Shown here piece after piece: positions 27,050 through 36,016 of a DNA stretch of 64,000 nucleotides (the stretch's first letter is position 1; each line of letters starts with the position of its first letter). The stretch comes from Yoonia sp. SS1-5. Its GTDB lineage: Bacteria > Pseudomonadota > Alphaproteobacteria > Rhodobacterales > Rhodobacteraceae. The stretch spans positions 372,001 to 436,000 of the forward strand of contig NZ_CP151767.2 in NCBI RefSeq assembly GCF_038443705.2, in the 5' to 3' direction. Below the pieces are notes generated by a model that had not been told where the DNA came from, searched no databases, and saw only the letters and a list, made by a program, of their open reading frames with translations. A program made the position numbers and the translations under genes.

Positions 27050-28153
27050 TTAAAAGTTATAGCCAACAGTGAGGCCGACTGCGATTGCAGAATTATCAGT
27101 GAACTCAACACCGGCAGAGTCTGTCGCATCACCCAAAAGCGCGTATTCCACGCCACCGGTGAATTCTACATCGTTCATGGTGTAGCTGCCGCCAACGCCG
27201 AAGCTCGTTGTTCCATCTGTTGGGGCCAAGCGCGATGCAACGCCACCTGTGCCGTCCTCAAACGTGATCCGCCCAAAAACAGAAAGATCATCATTGATGC
27301 GGCGTCCAAGTCCGGCACGGTACGTGACGACGTCATCATCAATACCTGTTACGCGGTCGCCAGTGGCACCCTCGTAGAAGGCAGGGCGTACTTCCCAAAC
27401 CGACCATTCCGCCCAGCGGATCGACCCAAATAGCAACGTGTCTTCCGCAATGCCGGATTGGAAATCCAGCGTTACCGCCTGTGGCAGTTGAATTTCTGTT
27501 TCGCTCTCCAATTGGGTCGCACCGCCGACAGCCTCTTCTGTGTCGAATTCATGTGTGACACCGCTTTCATAGGTCAAGGCGACCCGCAGCGCAATTTCAG
27601 GGCGCTCGTAGGCGGCCCCCACGACATATCCGACCTGAACATCGGAACTTGCCTGGGCTGTATATTCCGGGGTCGGCGCGCCTGCTGCCGCAGATGCCAA
27701 CGCAGCGGGAATTGTAATTTCGGCATCCGACTGAACAATCGACAGGCCACCATAGAGGGAAACACCTTCAGCTGCTTTGAACTTACCCAAAACAGAAAGC
27801 TGCGTGCTGTTCCATTCAGCGGCAAGACCTGTATACGCGCCTGCTTCATAACTTGCATCTGCGCCGTATGGCTGAGTGATGAACAGGGCAACATCAAGGT
27901 CGCTGGTCACCGCATATTTCACGGCCGCGCCAAATGACAGATAACTTTCGGCCATATTATCCGTGGATCCGCCACCAAATGTTGCCGGATAGTCACCTGA
28001 GACTTCGGGCATGACAGAACTGAAAGATAACTGGGCGTAATTCCCATCTTCGAACAATACAGAATATGGATTGCCTGTCCGATCAATCCCCCCGGCGCTT
28101 GCGATGCTCGTTGTCAGCAGCAGCGCTGCGCCTGCCGTCATAACGTTTTTCAT
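27050..28153 (-). CDS. Outer-membrane protein of the FadL/OmpP1 family
   Basis: Predicted outer-membrane beta barrel for uptake of hydrophobic compounds such as long-chain fatty acids. The 367 residues start with a signal peptide (MKNVMTAGAALLLTTSIASA) followed by GGIDRTGNPYSVLFEDGNY, alternating amphipathic strands, RWAEWSVW as in FadL homologues, and a terminal VGYNF typical of barrels. It is shorter than E. coli FadL (about 420 mature residues) but matches the alphaproteobacterial form. Codon use is less GC-rich than in its neighbours, as often seen for abundant outer-membrane proteins. A strong terminator follows. Confidence 0.85.
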   Translation of the reverse strand: MKNVMTAGAALLLTTSIASAGGIDRTGNPYSVLFEDGNYAQLSFSSVMPEVSGDYPATFGGGSTDNMAESYLSFGAAVKYAVTSDLDVALFITQPYGADASYEAGAYTGLAAEWNSTQLSVLGKFKAAEGVSLYGGLSIVQSDAEITIPAALASAAAGAPTPEYTAQASSDVQVGYVVGAAYERPEIALRVALTYESGVTHEFDTEEAVGGATQLESETEIQLPQAVTLDFQSGIAEDTLLFGSIRWAEWSVWEVRPAFYEGATGDRVTGIDDDVVTYRAGLGRRINDDLSVFGRITFEDGTGGVASRLAPTDGTTSFGVGGSYTMNDVEFTGGVEYALLGDATDSAGVEFTDNSAIAVGLTVGYNF

Positions 28154-28284
28154 GTCCTCATCCCTGTCATGAATATTTTCTGTGCAGATCAGCTTAGAGA
28201 GCGCCTAACCTTTAGGTCAATTAATGACGCCACGTCAGAACGCGGCCTGCGCCGCGGCGTCACAAATTTACAATAGCGTCTGGC

Positions 28285-29142
28285 TTAGCCCACCCTAGAT
28301 TGTGTTATGTTGAGGTAATTCGCCCCAAAGATCAATGCGGCCCCCACAAATACCAGCAGATCAATGGGCTCTTGGTAAAGCAGCATTCCGACAATCGCGA
28401 TGGTCGGCAGGCGCACAAAATCAATGGGCATCACGATGCTGGCGGGCGCGATGCTCAGCGCTTTGGTCAGGCAGAAATGGGCCGTCAGACCGGCAAAGCC
28501 GATGACCACGACCCAGGGCAACGCTGCTTGCGACGGTGTCGCGATTTCGCCGTCAAGGCCGGCGCAGATCAGTCCAAAGATCGCCTGCATCACGGTCAGG
28601 TAGAACATGATGCATGTGATCGTCTCGGTTCGGGTCAGTTTGCGCGTAAAGATCGCGGTCAAGGCAAAGAAGATCGCACACCCCGCTGCCGCAATCAGCC
28701 CGGGGCTGATATTGCCGGGGTCGGGCCGGGCCACGATCAGGACCCCGCAAAAACCGATTGCAGCCGATAGCAGGCCAACCTTTGTCAGCTTTTCCCGCAG
28801 GATGAGTGGTGACAACAGGATGACCCAGACCGGCGTTGTAAATTCCAATGCAAAGACTTGCGCCAACGGGATCACCGCGATGGCATAGAACCAAAGGTTC
28901 TGCCCCGCGAAATGAAAGATATTGCGGGTCGCGTGCAATCCAAGCCGCTGCCGACGGATCTGTCCCAACGTCCCGGCCATCCAACCGATGATCAAAACTG
29001 TGATGATCCCCGTGATGCTGCGATAGAGCATGATTTCAAACGTATCGAGTTCAATGCTGACGGCCCGCCCGGCCACGGCCATGCCGGTAAAGGCCACAAT
29101 CGCGCCGATCATCCAGAGCGCTGCAATCAGAACGTGGCTCAC
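28285..29142 (-). CDS. EamA/DMT-family permease
   Basis: 285 residues with ten hydrophobic helices in two EamA repeats (RSITGIITVLIIGWM; AGCAIFFALTAIFTRKLTRTET), including the conserved LAQVFALEFTTPVW segment. Start GTG 29142 overlaps the TGA of the upstream secreted-protein gene (GTGA), so the two are probably coupled; the longer frame to 29229 would lie inside that gene. Substrate unknown. It is distinct from the EamA protein at 26.0-26.9 kb and only distantly similar by eye. Confidence 0.88.
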   Translation of the reverse strand: MSHVLIAALWMIGAIVAFTGMAVAGRAVSIELDTFEIMLYRSITGIITVLIIGWMAGTLGQIRRQRLGLHATRNIFHFAGQNLWFYAIAVIPLAQVFALEFTTPVWVILLSPLILREKLTKVGLLSAAIGFCGVLIVARPDPGNISPGLIAAAGCAIFFALTAIFTRKLTRTETITCIMFYLTVMQAIFGLICAGLDGEIATPSQAALPWVVVIGFAGLTAHFCLTKALSIAPASIVMPIDFVRLPTIAIVGMLLYQEPIDLLVFVGAALIFGANYLNITQSRVG

Positions 29143-29483
29143 GGGGCGGGGCTGCAGCAGCCGGTCAACATGATGGGCACTTCGCCCTGTTGGGTCAGCA
29201 CATGCGCGGCATAATTCGTGGTGTTGCATTGCCTTGCGTCAATGATCGCAATGGCACTGTCACGCGGCCCGATCAGCGTCAGGGCCCAGGGCCAGTCGCG
29301 CCCTTGGGCCTGCGCCCGCTGGGGGATGTCCATTTCGGAAAGCCCGCGGAAATCAAAGCGGGCCTGCGTGTCGGTCAGCTCCAGCGTCCAGTCCGGTGCC
29401 GTTCCCTGGCAGATCAGCGCGGGCAGTGGATCGGCAAGTGCCGCAACGGGCAGACATATGGCGATGATCAATGGGCGTAACAT
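29139..29483 (-). CDS. Small secreted protein, possibly COG3650-like
   Basis: 114 residues: signal peptide (MLRPLIIAICLPVAALA), then a domain with LICQGTAPDWTLELTD and a C-terminal VPIMLTGCCSPAP. The GxxPxWxLE pattern and the C-terminal Gly-Cys resemble the COG3650 group of predicted envelope proteins, a weak assignment from memory. ATG 29483 is chosen because the signal peptide starts there; the frame is open to 29537. It is coupled to the EamA permease and divergent from the peptidase-like gene across about 66 bases. Confidence 0.7.
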   Translation of the reverse strand: MLRPLIIAICLPVAALADPLPALICQGTAPDWTLELTDTQARFDFRGLSEMDIPQRAQAQGRDWPWALTLIGPRDSAIAIIDARQCNTTNYAAHVLTQQGEVPIMLTGCCSPAP

Positions 29484-29549
29484 GGGCCGAGTAGTGACTT
29501 TCCACGCGGGATTTGCAAGGCTTGGCAAGCGCTGCAAAAGGATCAGTTC

Positions 29550-30161
29550 ATGCGACTAGCCGTCATCGTCTCGTTTCTTGCAGGTCAGGTCGCCGCTGAT
29601 CCGGTTGCGGCAATATCAGATGCCGCACAGGGCGCGTTTGCGCGCCTGCCGCAGGTCAGCCCGGTTGATGCGATTGGGGGCAATTGCGGGGCGGATGCGC
29701 ATGTGAATAATCAGGTTGCCTACTGCACCTCGGCCAATCTCATTTATCTTAGCCGCGCCGCGGCCGCCTTACCGCAAGCCGCCTATCTTGTCGCCCATAG
29801 CTATGGGCATGCCATTCAGGTCCGGCATGGTGTCGCCGATTTTGCCCTGGCCCAGATCACCGCCCGCCGAGACGAAGAAGATATGCTGCGCGGTCTGGTT
29901 GCCCGGCAGGTTGATTGTATCGCGGGGTTTCTGTTTCACGAAGCAGGCCTGCCACCGGGCAGCTTGCAGGACTGGCTGGTGGCCGAGCCATTTGACGGCA
30001 CCCATTGGGGGCGCAATCCGCTGCGGATTGGGCCACAGGTCAGCATCGGACTGGCCGAACGCGATCTGTGGTTTCAGCGCGGGCAGGGCGGCGATCTGGC
30101 CGCCTGCACGGTGGGCGAGCTGTCGTCGGCCTTGGTCGTGGCCGCATATCGGCCGGGTTAA
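29550..30161 (+). CDS. Secreted YpfJ-like neutral zinc metallopeptidase homologue lacking catalytic Glu
   Basis: 203 residues with a signal peptide (MRLAVIVSFLAGQVAA). The family layout of putative neutral zinc metallopeptidases (PF04228) is recognisable: a Cys pair (C46, C59) in NCGADAHVNNQVAYC followed by NLIYLS, a metal-site helix AYLVAHSYGHAIQ (H83 and H87), and ARQVDCIAGFLF where relatives have ELQADCFAG. The active-site Glu of HExxH is replaced by Ser84, and the expected third-ligand Glu by Ala, so proteolysis is unlikely. It could bind a ligand or have a structural role. ATG 29550. Likely monocistronic. Confidence 0.75.
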   Translation: MRLAVIVSFLAGQVAADPVAAISDAAQGAFARLPQVSPVDAIGGNCGADAHVNNQVAYCTSANLIYLSRAAAALPQAAYLVAHSYGHAIQVRHGVADFALAQITARRDEEDMLRGLVARQVDCIAGFLFHEAGLPPGSLQDWLVAEPFDGTHWGRNPLRIGPQVSIGLAERDLWFQRGQGGDLAACTVGELSSALVVAAYRPG

Positions 30162-30256
30162 CTACCGGTTTTCGTGACTGTCGGACGATGTGGTATTGAT
30201 GTTTAGTAAAGGGATTACACAAAGCGTTCGGATTTTTCGGATAAAAGGTTTTTGCA

Positions 30257-31333
30257 ATGACAACATTTATTGATGGCGCGGGCGTCGAATGGCAGATCGA
30301 CTACGAAGGATGCCTACAAATCCTGCGGCAATGGGCGCAGGCGAGGGCCCGGATGACCGCGCTTCGGGTCGTGACTGATAGCAGCGACATGCAAGAGATG
30401 CGTTTCGACGCAGACAAGTTTCGCCGGTTCAGAGAGCGCTATTACGACGAAGAAGGTGCCGCCTTCAGCGCAAGGCTGATCGCGGATGGCAGTGACGGGG
30501 TGCGGATGCTGGCCGCGAAATACGAGGATATTCCCCGGCTGCAGGAACAGGCGCAGGCCCGGTTTCGCCGGGTGACAAGCCATAACATGCACCGGGTCAA
30601 CGAGAATGTGACCTTGGGCGAGAACATCGTCACCGGGTTGCAATTGACCCGCGATATCTCGGGGATCATCTTTATGTGCTGCATTCCGGCGGCCGCCGCA
30701 TCAGGCGGGCTGTCGCTGGGCGGTGCGATGCTGGCCCGGCTGGGGGGCAGCGTGTTCCAGGGGGTTGGCACATGGCAGGATACCGGCAGCGCAATTGCGG
30801 GATTGGCCAGCGCCAATTTCGCCTTTACCTCAAGCCTGCTGTCCCTTCCGCCCAGTGCGGGCCGGGCGGCGCAGGTCGTCTTTTACATGCATAACACAAC
30901 CAATACCGTCGTGCGTAATGCGGCCCTTGCGTATCTGACGCCCGGCCAGAACACGCGACCCTTTACCGAAACCCTGCGCAGTCAACTTGTGCAGGAAATC
31001 GGCGGGCAGGGGGCCGAGGCGCTTCTTGGTGCGATTGGCGGCAAGATCGCGACATCCGTCCTGCCCGTGCTTGTTGACGCCAGCGGCGGCAGCACCGCAA
31101 GTGCCGGTACGCTGAACGCCGCATTGGACCGGATCGCCGGCACGCCCGAGACGTTGCGCGGGGATGCATTGCGCAGTTGGATGGAGGAAAGACGTCAGGC
31201 CCAGAACAGGGCCGCTGCCGAGCTGGCCTGGACCCAAACACCGTTTTATCGGTTTATGGGAAGCGGCGACCGGCGCGATCTGCTGACCAGCAGCCAGCAA
31301 TTCGTGAATGACAATCTGTTGCGTCCAACTTGA
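30257..31333 (+). CDS. Hypothetical protein with glycine-rich hydrophobic core (358 aa)
   Basis: I do not recognise a family. There is no signal peptide. Residues 1-125 are polar, Arg- and Glu-rich and helical. Residues about 134-215 are strongly hydrophobic and Gly/Ala/Ser-rich (GIIFMCCIPAAAASGGLSLGG), like a membrane-inserting or packed glycine-zipper region, and a second Gly/Ala-rich stretch follows at 245-290. The tail is polar. ATG 30257 has AAAGG eight bases upstream after an AT-rich promoter-like region. The stop directly abuts the stop of convergent guaA with no gap. The shape recalls secreted effectors or toxin-like proteins, but no secretion or immunity partner is adjacent. Confidence 0.75.
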   Translation: MTTFIDGAGVEWQIDYEGCLQILRQWAQARARMTALRVVTDSSDMQEMRFDADKFRRFRERYYDEEGAAFSARLIADGSDGVRMLAAKYEDIPRLQEQAQARFRRVTSHNMHRVNENVTLGENIVTGLQLTRDISGIIFMCCIPAAAASGGLSLGGAMLARLGGSVFQGVGTWQDTGSAIAGLASANFAFTSSLLSLPPSAGRAAQVVFYMHNTTNTVVRNAALAYLTPGQNTRPFTETLRSQLVQEIGGQGAEALLGAIGGKIATSVLPVLVDASGGSTASAGTLNAALDRIAGTPETLRGDALRSWMEERRQAQNRAAAELAWTQTPFYRFMGSGDRRDLLTSSQQFVNDNLLRPT

Positions 31334-32893
31334 TTATTCCCACTCGATCGTGCCGGGTGGTTTGCTGGTAATATCATAGGTCACGCGGTTGATGCCCGGG
31401 ACCTCATTGATGATCCGCGTTGCCGTTTCGCCCAGAAACTCATGGCTGAACGGATAGTAGTCCGCCGTCATGCCATCGACTGACGTCACCGCCCGCAAGG
31501 CGCAGGCAAAATCATATGTGCGCCCATCGCCCATCACGCCCACTGTGCGCACCGGCAGGATCGCAACAAAGGCCTGCCAGATATCATCGTAAAGCCCATG
31601 CTTGCGGATCTGGTCAATATAGACCGCATCTGCCTTGCGCAGGATTTCGAGCTTTTCGCGGGTGATTTCACCCGGGCAGCGGATCGCCAGACCGGGGCCG
31701 GGGAACGGGTGCCGGCCAATGAAACTTGCGGGCAACCCCAACTCGCGGCCCAGGGCGCGCACTTCGTCCTTGAACAGCTCGCGCAGCGGTTCGACAAGCT
31801 TCAAACCCATCTTTTCGGGAAGGCCGCCAACATTGTGGTGCGACTTGATCGTCACCGATGGACCGCCGGAAAAGCTGACACTTTCGATGACATCGGGGTA
31901 TAGCGTGCCTTGCGCCAGAAACGCCGCACCCTCGATCCCGTTGGCGTATTTCTGAAACACGTCGATGAACAATTTGCCGATGATCTTGCGCTTGTTTTCG
32001 GGGTCGCTGACACCTTCCAGCTCGCCCAGAAACAGGTCCTGCTCCTGCGCGTGGATCACATGCAGGTTCATGTGGTCGCGGAACATGCCCACAACCTCTT
32101 CGGCCTCGTTCAGGCGCAGCAGACCGTGGTCAACAAAAACGCATGTCAGCTGGTCGCCAACGGCCTCGTGAATCAATGCCGCCGCGACAGAGCTATCGAC
32201 CCCGCCGGATAGCGCGCAAATCACATGGGCATCGCCGACCTGCTCGCGGATGGCGGCAATCGCCTGTTCGCGGTAGGCACCCATTGTCCAGTCACCCTTG
32301 AACCCGGCAAGCCGGACGAAATTCTCGTACAGTTTCGCGCCATTGGGCGTGTGATGGACTTCGGGGTGAAACTGCACCGCATAAAAGTTCCGGGCGACAT
32401 CGGCCGTGATCGCAAAGGGGGCATTGGGCGAGGTGCCATAAACGGCAAATCCCGGCGCGATTTCAGAGACATGGTCGCCATGGCTCATCCAGACCTGCTC
32501 TTTGTCGGTGGCAAACCAGCCATCTAACAGCGTCAGTTTCCCCTCGGGTTTGACATAGGCCCGGCCAAACTCTGCCGTGCCTTCGCCACGGACAACCTTG
32601 CCGCCCAGCTGGGTCATCATGGTTTGCTGGCCATAGCAGATGCCAAGAACCGGCACGCCCATGTCGAACACGGCCTGCGGCGCGCGGGGCGATCCCTCGC
32701 GGGTCACGCTGTCGGGGCCGCCGGACAGGATCACCGCCTTGGGCGCAAAATCATGCAGCCATTCGGCGGTGACATTTTGATACGGGTGAATTTCGCAATA
32801 GACGCTGAGTTCGCGCAGACGACGGGCGATCAATTGCGTCACCTGGCTGCCGAAATCAATGATCAGAAGGCGTTCATGAGGCATATTTTCCAT
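31334..32893 (-). CDS. guaA: GMP synthase (glutamine-hydrolysing)
   Basis: Converts XMP to GMP using glutamine. The 519 residues include an N-terminal class I amidotransferase ([17 protein letters not shown], catalytic Cys in [25 protein letters not shown]), the ATP pyrophosphatase P-loop [14 protein letters not shown], and the dimerisation domain ending [10 protein letters not shown]. Start chosen at ATG 32893 ([10 protein letters not shown]); ATG 32884 is nearly as good, and the frame is open to 33010. It is divergent from the endonuclease-like gene and convergent with the 358-residue gene. Confidence 0.97.
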   Translation of the reverse strand: MENMPHERLLIIDFGSQVTQLIARRLRELSVYCEIHPYQNVTAEWLHDFAPKAVILSGGPDSVTREGSPRAPQAVFDMGVPVLGICYGQQTMMTQLGGKVVRGEGTAEFGRAYVKPEGKLTLLDGWFATDKEQVWMSHGDHVSEIAPGFAVYGTSPNAPFAITADVARNFYAVQFHPEVHHTPNGAKLYENFVRLAGFKGDWTMGAYREQAIAAIREQVGDAHVICALSGGVDSSVAAALIHEAVGDQLTCVFVDHGLLRLNEAEEVVGMFRDHMNLHVIHAQEQDLFLGELEGVSDPENKRKIIGKLFIDVFQKYANGIEGAAFLAQGTLYPDVIESVSFSGGPSVTIKSHHNVGGLPEKMGLKLVEPLRELFKDEVRALGRELGLPASFIGRHPFPGPGLAIRCPGEITREKLEILRKADAVYIDQIRKHGLYDDIWQAFVAILPVRTVGVMGDGRTYDFACALRAVTSVDGMTADYYPFSHEFLGETATRIINEVPGINRVTYDITSKPPGTIEWE

Positions 32894-33004
32894 GGCGCCA
32901 CCGGTAAAGCCAGTCTTGGGGTTGTGCAAGAGCCGACCACAAATTCTTGATGTCGATCCGCAATAGCGTGCTAGCCTCGATCCTGGGGAAGTACGGAGAT
33001 TGAC

Positions 33005-33805
33005 ATGCATTCATTTGAACATGCGCTGGCCCGCGTGGCCGTGTGGAATTTGGCGGGCTTTGGGCGGATCAGCGCGGCCCGCCGGGCCAATCAGGCCAAG
33101 GGGTTGGCACTGCTTGATGCAGAATTCGTCACGCTGGTTGAGGTTAACCCGGCCAGCTATATTGACGATCTGGCAGCCGAGATCGCGCAATACGGGGTGC
33201 ACTATACCACCACCATCTTGCCGCAACCCGGCGGTCTGCATATCGGGTTTCTGCACAAAACCGGGGTCGAGGTGACAGATCCGCGTTTTATCCCTGGCTC
33301 CAACGGGGACTATGCCGGTGGCAGGCTTGCGCTGGCTGTCGATATCAAGGTTGGAAAGCTGTCTGCGGTGGTGATCGGGGTGCATCTGAAATCGGGCCGA
33401 GACCGGCCAGAACAAGTGCTGCGCGACAGTCAATGCAGGGTGATCGGGGACTGGATCACAGATTTGCGGGCCACCCCGGGTACGATGCGCAAGACGATCA
33501 TGCTGATGGGTGATTTCAACATGATCCCCGGACAGGATGTCAGCAACTTTCATCATCTAGGCGGTGATGATCTGATGGATTTTGTGTCGTGCTGGGACTT
33601 GCAGGACCGGTTCAGCCATATTCTGGAGAAAGGGCGCGCCAATCTGCTGGACGGGTTTGCCGTGTCGCGGACCTATTCCACCGATTATGTCCGCGGGTCA
33701 CTGCGGCTGTTTCCGATGCATTGGACAATGGATATGGGGCGCGAAAAGTTCAAAGACGAGGTCTCGGATCATTTGCCATTTGTTGCCAGTTTCCGGCTCT
33801 TTTAG
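33005..33805 (+). CDS. Endonuclease/exonuclease/phosphatase-fold protein
   Basis: 266 residues with all EEP-fold landmarks: Asn in [10 protein letters not shown], Glu in LVEVN (metal), GVHLKSG (catalytic His), GDFNMIPG (Asp and Asn), and the terminal DHLPFVASF (Asp-His pair). This superfamily contains AP endonucleases, DNase I-like enzymes and phosphodiesterases; the sequence does not decide between them. No signal peptide, so probably cytoplasmic. It is separated from guaA by a 111-base divergent region and from the MttB-family gene by about 100 bases in the same direction. Confidence 0.88.
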   Translation: MHSFEHALARVAVWNLAGFGRISAARRANQAKGLALLDAEFVTLVEVNPASYIDDLAAEIAQYGVHYTTTILPQPGGLHIGFLHKTGVEVTDPRFIPGSNGDYAGGRLALAVDIKVGKLSAVVIGVHLKSGRDRPEQVLRDSQCRVIGDWITDLRATPGTMRKTIMLMGDFNMIPGQDVSNFHHLGGDDLMDFVSCWDLQDRFSHILEKGRANLLDGFAVSRTYSTDYVRGSLRLFPMHWTMDMGREKFKDEVSDHLPFVASFRLF

Positions 33806-33907
33806 GTGTTGATGTCGTTTTCTGGTCGCAGGGGCCGCAAAATTTGCAAGGGGCGTGCGATACAGCGGCTATCACCATCCTGATCCAGTCGGCCAAGAGG
33901 ACAAAAG

Positions 33908-35458
33908 ATGTCAGATGCTCCAGTCAGAACAGGGCGCCGCGCCCGTGGGGGCGGTGGTGCCGCCCGGCGCGCTGAACGTACGGCGGTCAGCGTCGAAACG
34001 GCCAAGTATATCGAACGGAATGTGCCGAATTACGAGGTGCTGACTGACGCAGCCCTTGATGTGATTGAGGCGAATGCCGAAACTGTGCTGGCCGATATCG
34101 GCGTGAATTTTGTCGATAACCCGGCGGCACTTGCCCTGTGGAAGGACGCGGGCGCCGAGATTGACGGCGAGCGTGTGCGCATCCCGCGCGGACTGGCCCG
34201 CAAGCTATGCGCCACCGCCCCGTCGCAATTTACCCAGCATGCCCGCAATCCCGACCGGAACGTTGTCATTGGCGGCAAGAACCTTGTGCTGGCACCGGTT
34301 TACGGCCCGCCATTCGTCCGTGACGCAGAGGGCGGCCGCCGCTACGCGACGATGGCTGATTTCGAAAAATTCGTGAAGCTGGGCTATATGTCGAAATGGC
34401 TGCACCATTCCGGTGGTACGGTTTGCGAGCCGACGGATATTCCCGTCAACAAGCGCCATCTCGATATGCTGCTGGCGCATATGGTTTATAGCGACAAGCC
34501 GTTTATGGGGGCCGTGACGGAACCAAGCCGCGCACAGGATTCCGTTGAGATGTGCGAAATTCTGTTCGGCAAAGAGTTTGTGCAGGATCACACGGTGATG
34601 ACCTCGCTGATCAATATCAACTCGCCCCTGACATTTGATGGCATCATGATGGGCGCGCTTGAGGTATTTGCGCGTAACAATCAGGCCTCGATCATCAGCC
34701 CGTTCATCGTGGGTGGCGCAATGGCACCTGTTTCGGTCGCCGGTACATTGACCCAGGTGCTTGCCGAAGTGCTGGCTGGTGTTGCCTATTCGCAATTGGT
34801 GCGCCCGGGCGCCCCGGTGATTTTTGGCACGTTTGTCACCTCGATTGACATGAATTCGGGCGCGCCGACCTTTGGCACCCCCGAGGCCAGCCATATCACC
34901 TATGGGGCGGGGCAACTGGCCCGTCGCCTTGGTTTGCCATATCGCTCGGCCGGGTCTTTCTGCGGCTCAAAGCTGCCTGACGCGCAAGCCGCCTATGAGA
35001 CGGCCAACAGCCTGCAGATGGGGTTGTTGTCAGGGGTCAATTTCATGCTGCATGCCTGCGGTTGGCTGGAAGGCGGGCTTGTCGCCTCGTTCGAGAAGTT
35101 CGTGATGGATGCCGATCAACTGGGCACCCTGCATCACTTTGCGCGCGGTGTGGACCTGTCCGAGAACGGGCAGGCGATGGATGCCATTGCCGAGGTTGGT
35201 CCCGGTGGGCATTATCTGGGTTGCGCGCATACGCAGGCCAACTTCAAAGAGGCGTTCTGGCGGTCGGATCTATTGGATTACAAGCCCTTCGAGACCTGGG
35301 ACGAAGAAGGTGCCCGAGATACACAAGTGCTTGCCACAGCCCGGGTCGCCCGGATGCTGGAAACCTATCGCCAGCCCATGCTTGATCCCACCATCGAATC
35401 CAATTTGCGCGCCTATGTGGCCGAAAAGAAAGCCAGTATGCCGGACGCGTTTGGATAG
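33908..35458 (+). CDS. MttB-superfamily (trimethylamine methyltransferase-like) protein, non-pyrrolysine
   Basis: 516-residue member of the corrinoid-dependent methyltransferase superfamily (TIM barrel). It starts with a basic low-complexity tail (TGRRARGGGGAARRAERT), followed by the family segments NVPNYEVLTDAALD, GKNLVLAPVYGPPFVRD, FVKLGYMSKWLHHSGG and GPGGHYLGCAHTQ. The frame is uninterrupted, with no internal TAG, so it is not the pyrrolysine enzyme. Non-Pyl relatives demethylate glycine betaine and other quaternary amines. A corrinoid protein or reductive activator would be expected as partner, but none is in the window. The gamma-butyrobetaine-type oxygenase at 58-59 kb is another quaternary-amine candidate. 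Confidence 0.9.
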   Translation: MSDAPVRTGRRARGGGGAARRAERTAVSVETAKYIERNVPNYEVLTDAALDVIEANAETVLADIGVNFVDNPAALALWKDAGAEIDGERVRIPRGLARKLCATAPSQFTQHARNPDRNVVIGGKNLVLAPVYGPPFVRDAEGGRRYATMADFEKFVKLGYMSKWLHHSGGTVCEPTDIPVNKRHLDMLLAHMVYSDKPFMGAVTEPSRAQDSVEMCEILFGKEFVQDHTVMTSLININSPLTFDGIMMGALEVFARNNQASIISPFIVGGAMAPVSVAGTLTQVLAEVLAGVAYSQLVRPGAPVIFGTFVTSIDMNSGAPTFGTPEASHITYGAGQLARRLGLPYRSAGSFCGSKLPDAQAAYETANSLQMGLLSGVNFMLHACGWLEGGLVASFEKFVMDADQLGTLHHFARGVDLSENGQAMDAIAEVGPGGHYLGCAHTQANFKEAFWRSDLLDYKPFETWDEEGARDTQVLATARVARMLETYRQPMLDPTIESNLRAYVAEKKASMPDAFG

Positions 35459-35475
35459 GGCCTAGGATCAGGACC

Positions 35476-35772
35476 CTAGATCACTTGCGGTCCGGTTGCC
35501 TGCATCAACCGGGCCTCGCCTGAAATGGCGATCAACACCTCGACATGAGCTGCCGGGCTGTAATTGGCTGAATTGGCCAGGCGCAGCGCGTTGATCTCTT
35601 CCTCGATCCCTAACAACCGGATCAGGGCGTCACCATGGCGGGGCAGGTTTTCAATCTGCAGAAGGCGGCGCAGGTGAATGTCGCGGCGATAGTCATCAAC
35701 ACCAAAGCGCACGGCGCGTGTCAGCAGTGTGGGCCGTTTGAGGGTGGCAAGTCTTGTATGAATATCCAACAT
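35476..35772 (-). CDS. DUF6477-like small protein
   Basis: 98 residues without a signal peptide or membrane helix, mostly helical, with YRRDIHLRRLL, LLGIEEEINALR and SPAAHVEVLIAISGEARLM. I associate this pattern with DUF6477, a small family seen in Rhodobacterales; function unknown. The start is placed at ATG 35772 (MLDIHTRLATLKRP), since family members begin near there; ATG 35793 is also in frame. It shares a divergent region with the HTH/DUF6456-like gene and therefore possibly the CtrA-like site at 35913. Confidence 0.7.
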   Translation of the reverse strand: MLDIHTRLATLKRPTLLTRAVRFGVDDYRRDIHLRRLLQIENLPRHGDALIRLLGIEEEINALRLANSANYSPAAHVEVLIAISGEARLMQATGPQVI

Positions 35773-35912
35773 GGCATGTCCTTTCGATTTCATCCGAGTC
35801 GGCGGCAGATTGGCACACGCTATGCGGGTGTTGCGTTATCGGATTTAGTTAAGAACGGTCCCGTCATCGCTGTTTATCTTTTGTAAACAATGCTTGTCGT
35901 ACGAAAATGACG

Positions 35913-35931
35913 TTAACACTTGAGTAACCAT
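35913..35931 (+). promoter_or_regulatory. CtrA-like binding site
   Basis: TTAA, seven bases, then GTAACCAT. This matches the cell-cycle regulator CtrA's full site TTAA-N7-TTAA at all but one position, and the second half matches the TTAACCAT half-site at seven of eight. It lies in the roughly 245-base divergent region between the DUF6477-like and DUF6456-like genes, about 85 bases before the latter. The rest of that region is AT-rich with no other named feature. Confidence 0.45.
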
Positions 35932-36016
35932 ACACGCCTAGGTTGTGTTGCCGATCCACTTGGTGATCGACGGGTTGCTGTTGGGTCTAGGGATTTGGGG
36001 TAAGGGACGCGTTGTT

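Noticed and set aside
33908..35458. Possible pyrrolysine-dependent trimethylamine methyltransferase
   Set aside because: No in-frame TAG; the frame is continuous, so it belongs to the non-pyrrolysine branch.
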